NCBI GenBank assembly: GCA_937871435.1 | Contig: CALMQM010000004.1 | Location: 1-37,448 of the forward strand | Length of the DNA stretch: 37,448 bases | Reading direction: 5' to 3' | Origin: an uncultured Bacteroidota bacterium | GTDB taxonomy: Bacteria > Bacteroidota > Bacteroidia > AKYH767-A > 2013-40CM-41-45 | Program-made: the position numbers and the translations under genes | Notes under the pieces: model-generated | The model's input: the letters and a program-made list of their open reading frames with translations, nothing else | What the model was told of the DNA's origin: nothing | Databases searched by the model: none | Shown: positions 17,709 through 27,032 of the stretch, one piece after another | Position numbering within the stretch: position 1 is the stretch's first letter | How the letters are laid out: each line of letters starts with the position of its first letter

Positions 17709-18641
17709 TTAACCAATCAATCCACGCCCTGTCTTTACAATTTTTCCCTGCTCTTTGTAATCCAGAGCAAGTTTATCAATCACTCCGTTCACAAACTGTT
17801 TGCTCTTAGGTGTACTGTATTCTTTCGAAATATCAATGTATTCATTGATCGAAACTTTTACGGGGATTCCGGGAAAATTCACAAGTTCCGACAATGCCAT
17901 CTTCAGAATCAGAATATCCATCAACGCGATACGGTCAATCTCCCAATTTTTTGTGCGCTCACTTATTGCCTTTTCATATTCATCATTGTTTACAATTGTC
18001 TTGCTGAACAAAGTTCGAACAAACAAACGATCATCTTCCTCATCCTTATATAAAGGCATAACTTCAAGTTTTCCCGTTTCATAATATGCCTTAATTCCAC
18101 GGATAATCATGTGACACACGAAATCAAAATCATCCAGCCAGAAAATATTTTCTTCCTCGATTTCGTGCTGCAATGCTTCCGACGACAGGAAAAACTTCCG
18201 GATTACATCACATAAAAAGTCTTTTTCGTTCGACTGATCACTTGTGAGTAAAGATCTGTACTCTTCTGATTTCTTTATTTCAAGATATAACTTCCGAACA
18301 AGATCCTGTTTCGATTGCCAACTTAGCTTTGTTCTTTTCAACGCGGCGGCAAACTCTGCATTGTTCTCCAACTCCTGAATATATTTCAATTCATGCAGAC
18401 GGATTTTCGCATTAAGTTCTTCTTCTTTGGGAAAAAATTTCAAGTGCAAATCGTCAGCATCAGTCTGGTCTACGAAAGCAAGTTCCTTCAACAATAAAAG
18501 TACATAAACATACAACTCATGCACCTTGTCAATGGATCTGAAGAGTTCCCTTTCCGCAACAGCCAAATCTGTTTTCTCTGCCTGAAAAAATGCATACAAG
18601 GCCTGAAGTACTTTTATACGTAATTGTCTTCTGCTAAGCAT
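17709..18641 (-). CDS. nusB: Transcription antitermination factor NusB (long Bacteroidota form)
   Basis: The conserved NusB fold is in the C-terminal half (about 185-300), with DRIALMDILILKMALSEL, PVKVSINEYIDISKEYSTP and FVNGVIDKLA. The N-terminus starts MLSRRQLRIKVLQALYAF, also NusB-like, with an inserted, highly charged helical region of over 100 residues between. At 310 residues it is about twice the E. coli length, which is normal in this phylum. NusB binds boxA RNA with NusE (S10) in rRNA antitermination. It is the first gene of a seven-gene operon ending with nnr and is insulated from leucine dehydrogenase by a terminator. Confidence 0.92.
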   Translation of the reverse strand: MLSRRQLRIKVLQALYAFFQAEKTDLAVAERELFRSIDKVHELYVYVLLLLKELAFVDQTDADDLHLKFFPKEEELNAKIRLHELKYIQELENNAEFAAALKRTKLSWQSKQDLVRKLYLEIKKSEEYRSLLTSDQSNEKDFLCDVIRKFFLSSEALQHEIEEENIFWLDDFDFVCHMIIRGIKAYYETGKLEVMPLYKDEEDDRLFVRTLFSKTIVNNDEYEKAISERTKNWEIDRIALMDILILKMALSELVNFPGIPVKVSINEYIDISKEYSTPKSKQFVNGVIDKLALDYKEQGKIVKTGRGLIG

Positions 18642-18686
18642 ACTGTTGAGAAATTTTTAATCCTGTGTTGGGAAGAACGTAAAATA

Positions 18687-18717
18687 AAAACCGGCCAGGG
18701 AAATCCCGACCGGTTTT
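18687..18717 (-). terminator. Terminator after leucine dehydrogenase
   Basis: The stem pairs AAAACCGG (18687-18694) with CCGGTTTT (18710-18717), and an inner GGGA/TCCC helix follows a small mismatch. Read on the minus strand, a T-rich tract follows. It lies just after the leucine dehydrogenase stop at 18732 and before nusB. Confidence 0.85.
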
Positions 18718-18731
18718 CTGATTGACTCGAG

Positions 18732-19826
18732 TTATACTGTGCGCGCAATCATGATGCGCTCTTCTGCGATTTTTTTAGCAGCTGAAATAGTCGTAATATT
18801 TTCTGCTTTTGCTTTTTTGAAGATTTCCAGCGTAGTATGATAGATCTGTTCAGTGTGATCCATCGCTGTTTTTCTGTCGTAACCTTTCAACTCAGAATAA
18901 ACATTAATCAACCCACCTGCATTGATCAGGAAATCCGGAGCATACAAGATGCCTTTTTCCGATAACATCTTGCCGTGTACATTTTCATCAGCCAATTGAT
19001 TGTTGGCAGCACCGGCTACTACAGCACAACGCAAACGTTTGATGTTTTCTGTATTCAATGTTGCTCCCAATGCACATGGAGAATAAATATCTACATCCAT
19101 ATCATAAACTGCATCTGGCGCAACAATTTCAGCACCATATTTCTTGGCAGTCGCGTTCAGCTGTTCCTGGTTGATGTCGGTGATATACACTTTTGCCCCT
19201 TGCTCAGTCACAAAACGAACGAGGTTCTCCCCTACATGTCCTACACCCTGTACCATCACTTTTTTCCCTTTCAGGTCATCACTGCCGAAACTTTCTTTCA
19301 CAGCTGCTTTCAATCCCATAAACACTCCATATGCAGTAACAGGTGAAGGATCACCGCCACCGCCCATATTCTCAGGCAATCCTGTAACATGCTTGGTCAT
19401 TTCGCGGATGTACACCATGTCAGCAGTGTTCGTTCCCACATCTTCAGCTGTGATATATTTTCCATTCAAAGACTCTATGAATTTTCCGTATTTACGGAAC
19501 ATGTCCGGAGTTTTGTCCTTTTTAGAATCTCCAAAAATTACTGCTTTACCACCACCCAAACCAAGTCCGCTGATGGCTGCCTTATAAGTCATACCTCGCG
19601 ATAATCTGAGAACATCATTCAGGGCCTCAGCTTCTGATTTGTAATCCCACATCCGGGTTCCGCCAAGAGCAGGTCCCAGGGTTGTATCATGGATGGCAAT
19701 AATTGCTTTTAATCCGGTAGCTTTGTCGTAGCAGAAAGTAATCTGTTCGTGATCGGCAAAAGAAGGGTTGCCAAACACGAAATCGGTCCCTGCTTTTGTT
19801 TCTTTTGCATCTTTCACTTCAATCAT
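18732..19826 (-). CDS. Leucine/branched-chain amino acid dehydrogenase (Glu/Leu/Phe/Val dehydrogenase family)
   Basis: The N-terminal half has the substrate domain with GTRMWDY, LSRGMTYKAAISGLGLGGGKAVI (catalytic lysine region) and TAEDVGTN. The C-terminal half has an NAD-binding GVGHVG. The enzyme reversibly deaminates leucine and related amino acids to 2-oxo acids. The frame is open to 19937, but I choose the ATG at 19826 (364 residues, usual family length). A consensus promoter lies at 19877-19907 inside the longer version and predicts a start near 19872, downstream of that first ATG. The ABC exporter diverges from the same control region. Confidence 0.92.
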   Translation of the reverse strand: MIEVKDAKETKAGTDFVFGNPSFADHEQITFCYDKATGLKAIIAIHDTTLGPALGGTRMWDYKSEAEALNDVLRLSRGMTYKAAISGLGLGGGKAVIFGDSKKDKTPDMFRKYGKFIESLNGKYITAEDVGTNTADMVYIREMTKHVTGLPENMGGGGDPSPVTAYGVFMGLKAAVKESFGSDDLKGKKVMVQGVGHVGENLVRFVTEQGAKVYITDINQEQLNATAKKYGAEIVAPDAVYDMDVDIYSPCALGATLNTENIKRLRCAVVAGAANNQLADENVHGKMLSEKGILYAPDFLINAGGLINVYSELKGYDRKTAMDHTEQIYHTTLEIFKKAKAENITTISAAKKIAEERIMIARTV

Positions 19827-19876
19827 GAGATGTACGGGTTGGATGATTAATTTTGCGCCTTTCTTGATTAGCGCCG

Positions 19877-19907
19877 CAAAGGTAGGTTTATTTTTTGAGG
19901 CGACAAA
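19877..19907 (-). promoter_or_regulatory. Promoter of leucine dehydrogenase
   Basis: On the minus strand TTTG (19904-19907), a 19-bp spacer, then TACCTTTG (19877-19884): exact consensus in both boxes. The predicted start near 19872 gives a 46-nt leader and decides the ATG choice at 19826. A weaker plus-strand match (TATTTTTTG, 19889-19897) overlaps it and could serve the divergent exporter. Confidence 0.75.
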
Positions 19908-19927
19908 CGATTCGTTTCTTATTAAAA

Positions 19928-21736
19928 ATGAAGTCATTAGGACATATTAACAAGTACTTCCTGAAGTACAAATGGCACCTTCTCCTGGGAGTCGTTTTTG
20001 TCGTAGCACAAAACTTTGGCGCCATATACCCCGCCCAGGTAGTCCGGCAGTCTCTGGATGAGGTAATTGCGACCATGAAGGCAATTGATAACGGAGTCAG
20101 TTCAAATGTTAAAATTGACCTGGTAACTACTATCACCCATCAGGTATTTTTGTTTCTGTTGATTATGATTGGCGTTGCCTTGTTGAGAGGTATCCTGATG
20201 TTTTTAATGCGCCAGACTATCATCGTAATGTCGAGACGAATTGAATTCGATTTAAAAAATGAAATCTATCGGCATTATCAATTGCTCAGTCTTGCATTTT
20301 ATCGAAGAAACAACACCGGAGATCTCATGAATCGCATCAGTGAAGATGTAAGCAGAGTGAGAATGTACATCGGACCTGCAGTGATGTATACCATCAACCT
20401 GGCAGTACTCTTCATTCTTATTATTATCAGCATGCTTCAGGTAAATGTGAAGCTTACATTATTTGTGCTTGCTCCTCTTCCACTGCTTTCTATTTCTATC
20501 TACTACGTAAGCGATCTGATGAATAAAAAAAGTGAGGAAGTTCAGGAGCAACAAAGTAAACTCAGCACCTATGTTCAGGAAGCTTTTTCAGGAATCCGGA
20601 TTCTAAAATCATTCGTCAGAGAAGAAGCTTCCACTCGCGAATTTGAAAAGGAAAGTCTGGACTACCAGAATAAAAATATGAGCCTTGTAAAAGTCAATTC
20701 ATTCTTCTTTCCTCTGATGTTGTTGCTGGTTGGCCTAAGCACTTTGCTTACAGTTTACATTGGTGGACATGAAGTGATTGCCGGAAGAGCGACAACAGGA
20801 AATATTGCGGAGTTCATCATCTATGTGAATATGCTTACCTGGCCTGTCGCTTCATTGGGTTGGGTTACATCCATTATACAAAGAGCTGCCGCTTCACAGG
20901 AAAGGATCAATGAATTTTTACATACCCAACCGGAAATTATTTCTCCAAATACAAACGAAACTGACATCAAAGGAAAAATTGAATTTAAAAATGTTTCCTT
21001 CATCTATCCGGATTCAGGAATCAAAGCATTAAATCAGATTTCCTTCACCGTCTTGCCCGGAAAATCACTTGCAATCCTGGGTAAAACAGGATCCGGTAAA
21101 TCCACTATTGCCAACCTTATTTGTCGGATGTATGATCCTTCAACGGGAAATATTTTTATTGACGACCAGGATATCACTCTTTTATCTCTATCCTCACTGA
21201 GACGACAAACGGGTTACGTTCCCCAGGATGTATTTCTTTTCAGTGATACCATTGCAAATAACATTGCATTTGGAATTGCAGATTCAATCGGTCAGACGGA
21301 TCGTGATAAACTCATCAGACAGGCAGCAGAAGAGTCAGCCATTCATCAGAACATCGCATCTTTCCCTAAAGGATATGAAACATTTATCGGGGAAAGAGGC
21401 ATTACGTTGTCAGGAGGACAGAAGCAACGTGTATCAATTGCAAGGGCCATCATCAAGCGTCCCAAAATTTTATTATTCGACGATTGTCTCAGTGCAGTAG
21501 ATACACATACGGAAGAACAGATTTTAAATAATCTAAAATCCATCATGAACGGCCGGACATCCGTTATCATTTCTCATCGTGTTTCAAGTGTGAAACATGC
21601 CGATCAGATCATAGTTCTTGAAAATGGAACTATCGCAGAACAGGGAAATCATTCAAGTCTGCTCGGAAAAAACGGAGTGTATACTGAACTCTACGAAAAG
21701 CAATTGCTGGAAGAAGAAGAAAACAGAATGGCTTAA
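19928..21736 (+). CDS. ABC exporter half-transporter (fused membrane and ATPase domains)
   Basis: The membrane domain (about residues 10-305, six helices) precedes an ATPase domain with Walker A GKTGSGKST, Q-loop YVPQDVFLF, signature LSGGQKQR and switch histidine in ISHRVSS. After Walker B ILLFD the usual catalytic Glu is Asp (FDDCLSAVD). This is a type IV (MsbA/BmrA-like) multidrug or lipid exporter by architecture; the substrate is unknown. I start it at the ATG at 19928 (602 residues, MKSLGHINKYFLKYK), since the frame's first ATG at 19895 adds only a charged non-family stretch inside the promoter region. Confidence 0.9.
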   Translation: MKSLGHINKYFLKYKWHLLLGVVFVVAQNFGAIYPAQVVRQSLDEVIATMKAIDNGVSSNVKIDLVTTITHQVFLFLLIMIGVALLRGILMFLMRQTIIVMSRRIEFDLKNEIYRHYQLLSLAFYRRNNTGDLMNRISEDVSRVRMYIGPAVMYTINLAVLFILIIISMLQVNVKLTLFVLAPLPLLSISIYYVSDLMNKKSEEVQEQQSKLSTYVQEAFSGIRILKSFVREEASTREFEKESLDYQNKNMSLVKVNSFFFPLMLLLVGLSTLLTVYIGGHEVIAGRATTGNIAEFIIYVNMLTWPVASLGWVTSIIQRAAASQERINEFLHTQPEIISPNTNETDIKGKIEFKNVSFIYPDSGIKALNQISFTVLPGKSLAILGKTGSGKSTIANLICRMYDPSTGNIFIDDQDITLLSLSSLRRQTGYVPQDVFLFSDTIANNIAFGIADSIGQTDRDKLIRQAAEESAIHQNIASFPKGYETFIGERGITLSGGQKQRVSIARAIIKRPKILLFDDCLSAVDTHTEEQILNNLKSIMNGRTSVIISHRVSSVKHADQIIVLENGTIAEQGNHSSLLGKNGVYTELYEKQLLEEEENRMA

Positions 21737-21791
21737 ACTACTTTGGAGAATTGTCCTGAGCCTGAAAAGTTCCCCCTGATTTTTTTGAACG

Positions 21792-21815
21792 AAAAAAAAT
21801 ACCCGTTTAAAACGG
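21792..21815 (-). terminator. Likely terminator of dnaB, overlapping its stop codon
   Basis: On the minus strand CCGTT and AACGG form a short hairpin whose loop contains the dnaB TAA. It is followed within three bases by a run of eight T (complement of 21792-21799). The stem is short but the U-tract is strong. Confidence 0.5.
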
Positions 21816-23348
21816 TGTGTCCTCAGGCATATCATTCATCCTTGAACCAACAATAATTCTGTTGTTTGGATAATCTGTTATACTTCCTCCCGGAGCAGAA
21901 TCAAAATCTGATGTTTCCAGATCAGTGAATTTAGCGAGGTGATTGATGAATTTCAATTTCACTGTATCCAATGCACCATTTCTGTGTTTGGCAATAATAA
22001 TTTCTGCAGTTCCTTTAGTTGGATTATTGTCCTCATCGAATTCAATACCGTAGTATTCCGGACGATAGATAAACGTAACCATGTCGGCATCCTGCTCAAT
22101 CGCACCGGATTCACGCAGGTCACTCAACTGAGGGCGCTTGCTTCCTCCTCTGTTCTCAACCATACGACTGAGCTGCGACAAAGCAATAATCGGCACATTC
22201 AATTCTTTGGCAATCGCTTTCAACGATCGGGAAATGGTACTGATCTCTTGTTCCCTGTTGCCGCTTTTCGTATCCACTTCGGCCCGCATCAACTGAAGAT
22301 AATCCACAATGATCAATTCAATATTGTGCATCGCTTTTAATCGGCGACATTTTGAACGCAAATCAAATACAGAAAGCGCGGGAGTATCGTCAATAAAAAT
22401 AGGTGACTCAGATAATTTACCGGTCATTCCAACAAGTTTATCCCATTCGGTTTTATCCAGCGTTCCTTTTCTCAGTTTATCTGATGCAATTCCTGTTTCA
22501 GATGAAATCATCCGCTGCACCAATTGCACAGACGACATTTCAAGAGAAAAAACTGCCACGGGTCGATTAAATGAAATGGCCGCATTCCTTGCAAGCGACA
22601 ATACAAAGGCTGTTTTACCCATACCAGGACGGGCAGCAACGATAATCAGATCACTGCGTTGCCATCCGGAAGTAATTCTGTCAAGATCAGTGAACCCTGA
22701 TTGAACCCCCGTAACTCCGGTACCATGCAGTCTTGCTGCTTCAATTTGTTTGTATGCTTCGCTCACCATGGTACTCATATCCTGAAAATTTCTCCGGATA
22801 TTTCCCTGCGCGATATCAAAAAGATTTTTTTCCGCGCGATCTAACAATTGAAAGACATCACTTGAGTCTTCAAATGCATCTTTAATTGTTTCAGATGAAA
22901 TACGTATCAATTCCCGTTGAATATGCTTCTGAAGAATAATTCGGGAATGGAATTCAATGTTCGCAGCTGATGCTACTCTATTGGTCAACTGAGTGATGTA
23001 AAAAGGCCCTCCAACAAGGTCCAGCTCTCCACTCTTTTTTAAATCATTCGTTACAGTGAGAATATCTATCGGCTCAGATCGTTCAAACAATCTACGAATA
23101 GCCTGAAAAATCATCCGGTGTGAATCCTTGTAAAAAGACTCTGGATTCAATATATCAATCACAGATGTCAAGGCATCTTTCTCCAACATCAGGGCTCCGA
23201 GAACAGCTTCTTCAAGGTCAACAGCCTGTGGAGGCATTTTTCCAAAATGCTGTGCCTGAAATGTGGCATAGGCCGATTTATTCCCAGTCACAGGACGCTT
23301 CCTTGCTGTGGATTCACCGGTATTCACTGTTTCCCCGAATTCTGCCAT
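21807..23348 (-). CDS. dnaB: Replicative DNA helicase DnaB
   Basis: At 513 residues it has the normal two-domain layout. The N-terminal helical domain (about 35-140) begins PPQAVDLEEAVLGALMLEKDA. The C-terminal RecA-like domain has Walker A ARPGMGKTAF, FSLEMSS, the Walker B region IELIIVDYLQLM, and SQLSRMVENR with DLRESGAIEQDADMV. The hexamer unwinds DNA at the replication fork. No intein is present. A TATATTTG box (23357-23364) lies just upstream and would give a very short leader. Confidence 0.97.
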   Translation of the reverse strand: MAEFGETVNTGESTARKRPVTGNKSAYATFQAQHFGKMPPQAVDLEEAVLGALMLEKDALTSVIDILNPESFYKDSHRMIFQAIRRLFERSEPIDILTVTNDLKKSGELDLVGGPFYITQLTNRVASAANIEFHSRIILQKHIQRELIRISSETIKDAFEDSSDVFQLLDRAEKNLFDIAQGNIRRNFQDMSTMVSEAYKQIEAARLHGTGVTGVQSGFTDLDRITSGWQRSDLIIVAARPGMGKTAFVLSLARNAAISFNRPVAVFSLEMSSVQLVQRMISSETGIASDKLRKGTLDKTEWDKLVGMTGKLSESPIFIDDTPALSVFDLRSKCRRLKAMHNIELIIVDYLQLMRAEVDTKSGNREQEISTISRSLKAIAKELNVPIIALSQLSRMVENRGGSKRPQLSDLRESGAIEQDADMVTFIYRPEYYGIEFDEDNNPTKGTAEIIIAKHRNGALDTVKLKFINHLAKFTDLETSDFDSAPGGSITDYPNNRIIVGSRMNDMPEDTPF

Positions 23349-23356
23349 GGTTCACT

Positions 23357-23364
23357 CAAATATA
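23357..23364 (-). promoter_or_regulatory. -7 box of a probable dnaB promoter
   Basis: TATATTTG on the minus strand matches TAnnTTTG nine bases before the dnaB ATG, predicting a leader of about four nt. No TTTG is found at the right distance upstream, so support is partial. Confidence 0.4.
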
Positions 23365-23438
23365 CTGAATCAAAAGGTTGTCCCTTCGATTGTTCCTAAA
23401 TTTCCCGAAAGGGTTGCGAAGCTAATTAAAACGTAAAC

Positions 23439-23472
23439 TTTGAAAAAGATTGTTGATAACTAAATATATTTG
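23439..23472 (+). promoter_or_regulatory. Possible promoter for the surface lipoprotein gene
   Basis: TTTG (23439-23442), a 22-bp spacer and TATATTTG (23465-23472), the same spacing as at the SRP RNA. Transcription would start near 23477, leaving an untranslated leader of about 157 nt before the lipoprotein ATG at 23634. I see no clear structure in that leader. Confidence 0.4.
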
Positions 23473-23633
23473 AGACATATTTCTAAAAGTGTCAATTAAC
23501 AATGGCTTGGTTTTCAATCTCAAAAAATTCCGGATCCAATTCAATTGTTGCGACATGTTTTTTTGGGAAAAATTATTTCGTGTAGCCACGTTTTTTGGAC
23601 AGCACTCAAAGTCACTTTGGTAGTGAATGAATT

Positions 23634-24929
23634 ATGAAAAGAAAGCATTTTACAACAATAATTATTTCGTTGATTTTGCTGTGTTTTTACAGTTCTTGTA
23701 AAAAGGAAGATGTAAGCGATCCTGTCATCATTTTCGAAAGACCTGCTTCACAAATCACTGTGGGTCCAACGGATACAATCCTTGTTGAAGCTTCAATTTC
23801 TGATAATAATGATATTCAAAAAGTGACCGTGCAAATCCTTTCCATCAATTTTGTTCCGGTGACAAATGCGATGATTCTGGAACCGAACACCTCTTCCTAT
23901 CATCTTTCCATCAATTACATTTTGCAAAATCCACAGTTGACTTCCGGAACATATCTCATAGGAATCAGTGCTTCTGATGGAACGAATACAGCTTATGCCT
24001 ATCGGGAAATTTATATTCTCGCATTACCTCAATCAAGAAAGGCTGTCTTTTTACTCAGCAAAGGTTCAACTGGTCATATTCAAATCTCTAAAACTGATTC
24101 ACTTCATCAGTTGCATTCCTTTCTGAGTTTGCCTTCCGATTATACCGGCAGTAGCATTGATTCCAGAAATCAGGTGCTTTATGTTTTAGGAAAAACTACA
24201 GGCGGTTTAACTTTCATCGATGCCAACTCCGGTTCCTTGTTGAATTCCATTCCTCCTAATACTCCAATGGGTCCTCCCACTTTTCAATATCTGCATTTCA
24301 AAGACAACCTGAATTACGTTTCTTTTTATGATGGCAATATCCGATCCTATGATCAGAATGGAATCCGACAGTTTGAGGCCATTCAATCAGGATTTGCTCG
24401 TCCGGGAGCTTTACTGAAAACACTGGATTACGTCTATGTCGAAAATTATTACACAGGATCCGGATTGAATCGGCTTGAACAATATTTTTTCCCGAGCGGT
24501 GCAGCAAATCAAATTCTCACGTTGGATATGGATGTGCTCAGTATGTTTGAAAAATCATCCGATGAATTATTTTTATTCGGTCATAAGAATGGGATCGCTC
24601 AGTTAGAAAAATACGACCGCCTGAATAACAGCATTCAGACGATCCGGACCTTCGGAGCGATTCAGATCAACGAAGTTTTTCAATACAGAAATACTCAGTA
24701 TTTCCTCGCTACTTCTTCCGGCTTACTTCGTTATGATTACGACCTCGGAATACTTTCGCCTTTAACTGCCTCTCCGGTTCAGGGAATTAACTATGATGCA
24801 TTGTTAAATGAATTTTATCTGAGTGAGAATAACTCTGTCCATGTACTGGATGCTGCTTCTTTCTCGGAAAAATACACTCTTACCGAAAGCGATTCTGTTC
24901 TGAATGTGCTATTTCTCTATGATCGGTAA
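23634..24929 (+). CDS. Surface lipoprotein with Ig-like and predicted beta-propeller parts
   Basis: The signal peptide ends in the lipobox YSSC (cysteine at residue 22). It is followed by KKED, a Lys plus acidic stretch like the lipoprotein export signals that send Bacteroidota lipoproteins to the outer face of the outer membrane. Residues about 30-130 look like an Ig/cadherin-like sandwich (DPVIIFERPASQITV, then SDNNDIQKVTVQIL, IGISASDGTN). Residues about 135-431 have repeated short strands compatible with a beta-propeller (for example SRNQVLYVLGK, FKDNLNYVSFYDGNIRSYD). I do not recognise a named family and assign no function. The gene stands alone, divergent from dnaB. Confidence 0.72.
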   Translation: MKRKHFTTIIISLILLCFYSSCKKEDVSDPVIIFERPASQITVGPTDTILVEASISDNNDIQKVTVQILSINFVPVTNAMILEPNTSSYHLSINYILQNPQLTSGTYLIGISASDGTNTAYAYREIYILALPQSRKAVFLLSKGSTGHIQISKTDSLHQLHSFLSLPSDYTGSSIDSRNQVLYVLGKTTGGLTFIDANSGSLLNSIPPNTPMGPPTFQYLHFKDNLNYVSFYDGNIRSYDQNGIRQFEAIQSGFARPGALLKTLDYVYVENYYTGSGLNRLEQYFFPSGAANQILTLDMDVLSMFEKSSDELFLFGHKNGIAQLEKYDRLNNSIQTIRTFGAIQINEVFQYRNTQYFLATSSGLLRYDYDLGILSPLTASPVQGINYDALLNEFYLSENNSVHVLDAASFSEKYTLTESDSVLNVLFLYDR

Positions 24930-25075
24930 CAATTCATTAGTAGTTGATTATTAATGAGTTTTGAAGTTTTGCAATAATTTTTCTTCCGGTATTCTGATCA
25001 CATCAAATTTGTCCAGGAATTCACTATTCCAGACTTTAGCTTTTATTATCTTGCAGCCAATCCAAAAAGCCTATC

Positions 25076-26029
25076 ATGAATTTTCTTGACTTTGAAAAAC
25101 CGGTTTCAGATCTGATTGATCAGATTGATAAACAAAAGCAAATCGGTGAGAAAAGTAAAGTTGACGTGAGCGTCGCAGTTCGCCAGTTGGAACTTAAACT
25201 GGAAGAAACCAGGAAAACCCTTTATTCAAATCTCACACCCTGGCAACGTGTGCAACTCAGCAGACATCCTGATCGTCCGTATAGTCTTGCTTATATTGAT
25301 TCCATTACCGATAAAAATTTCGTGGAATTATTCGGCGACAGAACCGTGAAAGACGATAAAGCCATCATCGGTGGTTTTGGATTTATTGACGATCAGTCTG
25401 TCATGATCATTGGTCAACAAAAAGGGTCCACAACTAAACAAAGACAATACAGAAATTTCGGTATGGCAAATCCTGAAGGTTATCGGAAAGCATTACGCCT
25501 GATGAAACTTGCCGAAAAATTCAATAAACCTGTCATTACCCTGATTGATACCCCGGGGGCATATCCCGGATTGGAAGCTGAAGAACGCGGACAAGGAGAA
25601 GCTATCGCAAGAAACCTTTTTGAAATGTCAAAACTGCAGGTTCCAATCATTTGTATCATCATCGGTGAAGGTGCATCCGGCGGGGCATTGGGAATCGGAA
25701 TAGGCGACCGTGTGTTGATGCTCGAAAACACCTGGTATTCTGTGATCTCTCCTGAGTCCTGCTCTTCCATTCTCTGGAGAAGTTGGGATTATAAAGAAAA
25801 AGCCGCTGAAGTTCTCAAACTGACTGCCGAAGATATGCTGAGTCAAAAACTTATTGACGGAATCATCCGTGAACCAATTGGCGCAGCACATACTCAACCG
25901 GAGAAAATGTTCTCCATCGTAAAATCTGAAATCAAAAAACATCTGTCAACACTTCTCAAAGAAGACAGAAAAGAACTGGTAAAAAAACGGATTGAGAAAT
26001 TCTGTTCTATGGGTGTAGTCATGGAATAA
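25076..26029 (+). CDS. accA: Acetyl-CoA carboxylase carboxyltransferase subunit alpha
   Basis: The full-length 317-residue protein begins with the family helix [16 protein letters not shown]. It has the carboxybiotin/CoA site features [40 protein letters not shown] and [15 protein letters not shown]. With AccD it moves the carboxyl group from biotin to acetyl-CoA in the first committed step of fatty acid synthesis. AccD, AccB and AccC are not in the window. It precedes ispE by 116 bp. Confidence 0.97.
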   Translation: MNFLDFEKPVSDLIDQIDKQKQIGEKSKVDVSVAVRQLELKLEETRKTLYSNLTPWQRVQLSRHPDRPYSLAYIDSITDKNFVELFGDRTVKDDKAIIGGFGFIDDQSVMIIGQQKGSTTKQRQYRNFGMANPEGYRKALRLMKLAEKFNKPVITLIDTPGAYPGLEAEERGQGEAIARNLFEMSKLQVPIICIIIGEGASGGALGIGIGDRVLMLENTWYSVISPESCSSILWRSWDYKEKAAEVLKLTAEDMLSQKLIDGIIREPIGAAHTQPEKMFSIVKSEIKKHLSTLLKEDRKELVKKRIEKFCSMGVVME

Positions 26030-26145
26030 TTTACCGGTAATACATCAATTCACTCATCAGCTATTCTGCCGTTAATAATTTCATCTGGTATCATGTTGTC
26101 TGACATTTCACTTTTTGAATACAAAATGGAATTCGGAGTTCAGCC

Positions 26146-26964
26146 ATGATTTCTTTTCCAAATTGCAAAATAAATATTGGTCTGCACATCATAGGCAAAA
26201 GACCGGATGGATACCATGACCTCGAAACTATTTTCTATCCTGTTGCCTGGACTGACATTCTGGAAATCGTAAAGAACGAAGACCAAAACGGAACTACTGA
26301 ATTTAAATCAACCGGCATCCGGGTCTATGGTCCGAAAGAAAAAAACCTGTGCCTGAAGGGTTATCAACTGCTGGCGGAAAAATATCAATTACCGCCTGTC
26401 AAAATGCACCTGCACAAAATTTTACCGATTGGAGCAGGTCTCGGTGGAGGTTCTTCGGACGCCGCATACACACTGATGAATCTCGACAAACTTTTTCGTC
26501 TCAATATCAGTGATGCTGAACTTGAAAACTTTGCTCTTGAAATAGGAAGCGACTGTCCGTTTTTTATCCGAAACAAACCGATGTATGCAATGGGCAAAGG
26601 CAATGTGATGGAAGCTATTTCATTAAAATTAAAAAACATGTTCATCGTCGTCGTGAAACCAAGAGTTCACGTCAGCACCGCAGAAGCCTACTCAAAAGTA
26701 ATTCCTCAGAAAAAAAATTCTTCGCTTAAAGAATTAATCCGGCTTCCCATTGAAGACTGGAAAGAGTGCATCGTCAATGATTTTGAAAAGTCAATTTTCG
26801 AAACCTATCCCGGAATCCGAAATATCAAAAATAAACTCTATAAGTTCGGCGCAGTCTACGCTTCTATGAGTGGAAGCGGTTCCGCTGTCTATGGCTTATT
26901 TAAAGAAGAAAAAAACCTGCGGGCATATTTTCGAAGCTGCACAGTATGGCAGGGAAAATTGTAA
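26146..26964 (+). CDS. ispE: 4-diphosphocytidyl-2-C-methyl-D-erythritol kinase
   Basis: This GHMP kinase of 272 residues acts in the methylerythritol phosphate route to isoprenoids. The start CKINIGLHIIGKRPDGYHDLETIF is typical. The ATP-binding loop is PIGAGLGGGSSDAA at about residues 94-107, and the C-terminal MSGSGSAVYGLF matches GHMP motif 3. It converges on the AAA ATPase gene; I see no strong terminator in the 68 bp between. Confidence 0.96.
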   Translation: MISFPNCKINIGLHIIGKRPDGYHDLETIFYPVAWTDILEIVKNEDQNGTTEFKSTGIRVYGPKEKNLCLKGYQLLAEKYQLPPVKMHLHKILPIGAGLGGGSSDAAYTLMNLDKLFRLNISDAELENFALEIGSDCPFFIRNKPMYAMGKGNVMEAISLKLKNMFIVVVKPRVHVSTAEAYSKVIPQKKNSSLKELIRLPIEDWKECIVNDFEKSIFETYPGIRNIKNKLYKFGAVYASMSGSGSAVYGLFKEEKNLRAYFRSCTVWQGKL

Positions 26965-27032
26965 TCCGGAAATACTGTATTTTCAATCTTGTTTTTTTGC
27001 ACTGAATTCTAAAGAAAAATCGTTTATGGATT

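Noticed and set aside
19144..19587. 147-codon plus-strand frame
   Set aside because: Antisense to leucine dehydrogenase, which has conserved motifs throughout the same interval.
23450..23460. DnaA-box-like sequence near dnaB (TTATCAACA on the minus strand)
   Set aside because: One mismatch from the box and only a single copy; no cluster, no AT-rich unwinding element and no dnaA or dnaN nearby, so no origin is called.
23612..23619. TCACTTTG as -7 box for the surface lipoprotein
   Set aside because: It departs from TAnnTTTG at a key base and the spacer to the nearest TTTG is only 14 bp.
24934..24958. AT-rich inverted repeat after the surface lipoprotein gene
   Set aside because: The stem is only six A/T-rich pairs, too weak to call a terminator.
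26031..26040. Perfect palindrome TTACCGGTAA after accA
   Set aside because: A 10-bp palindrome without a loop or T-run; expected by chance at this scale.
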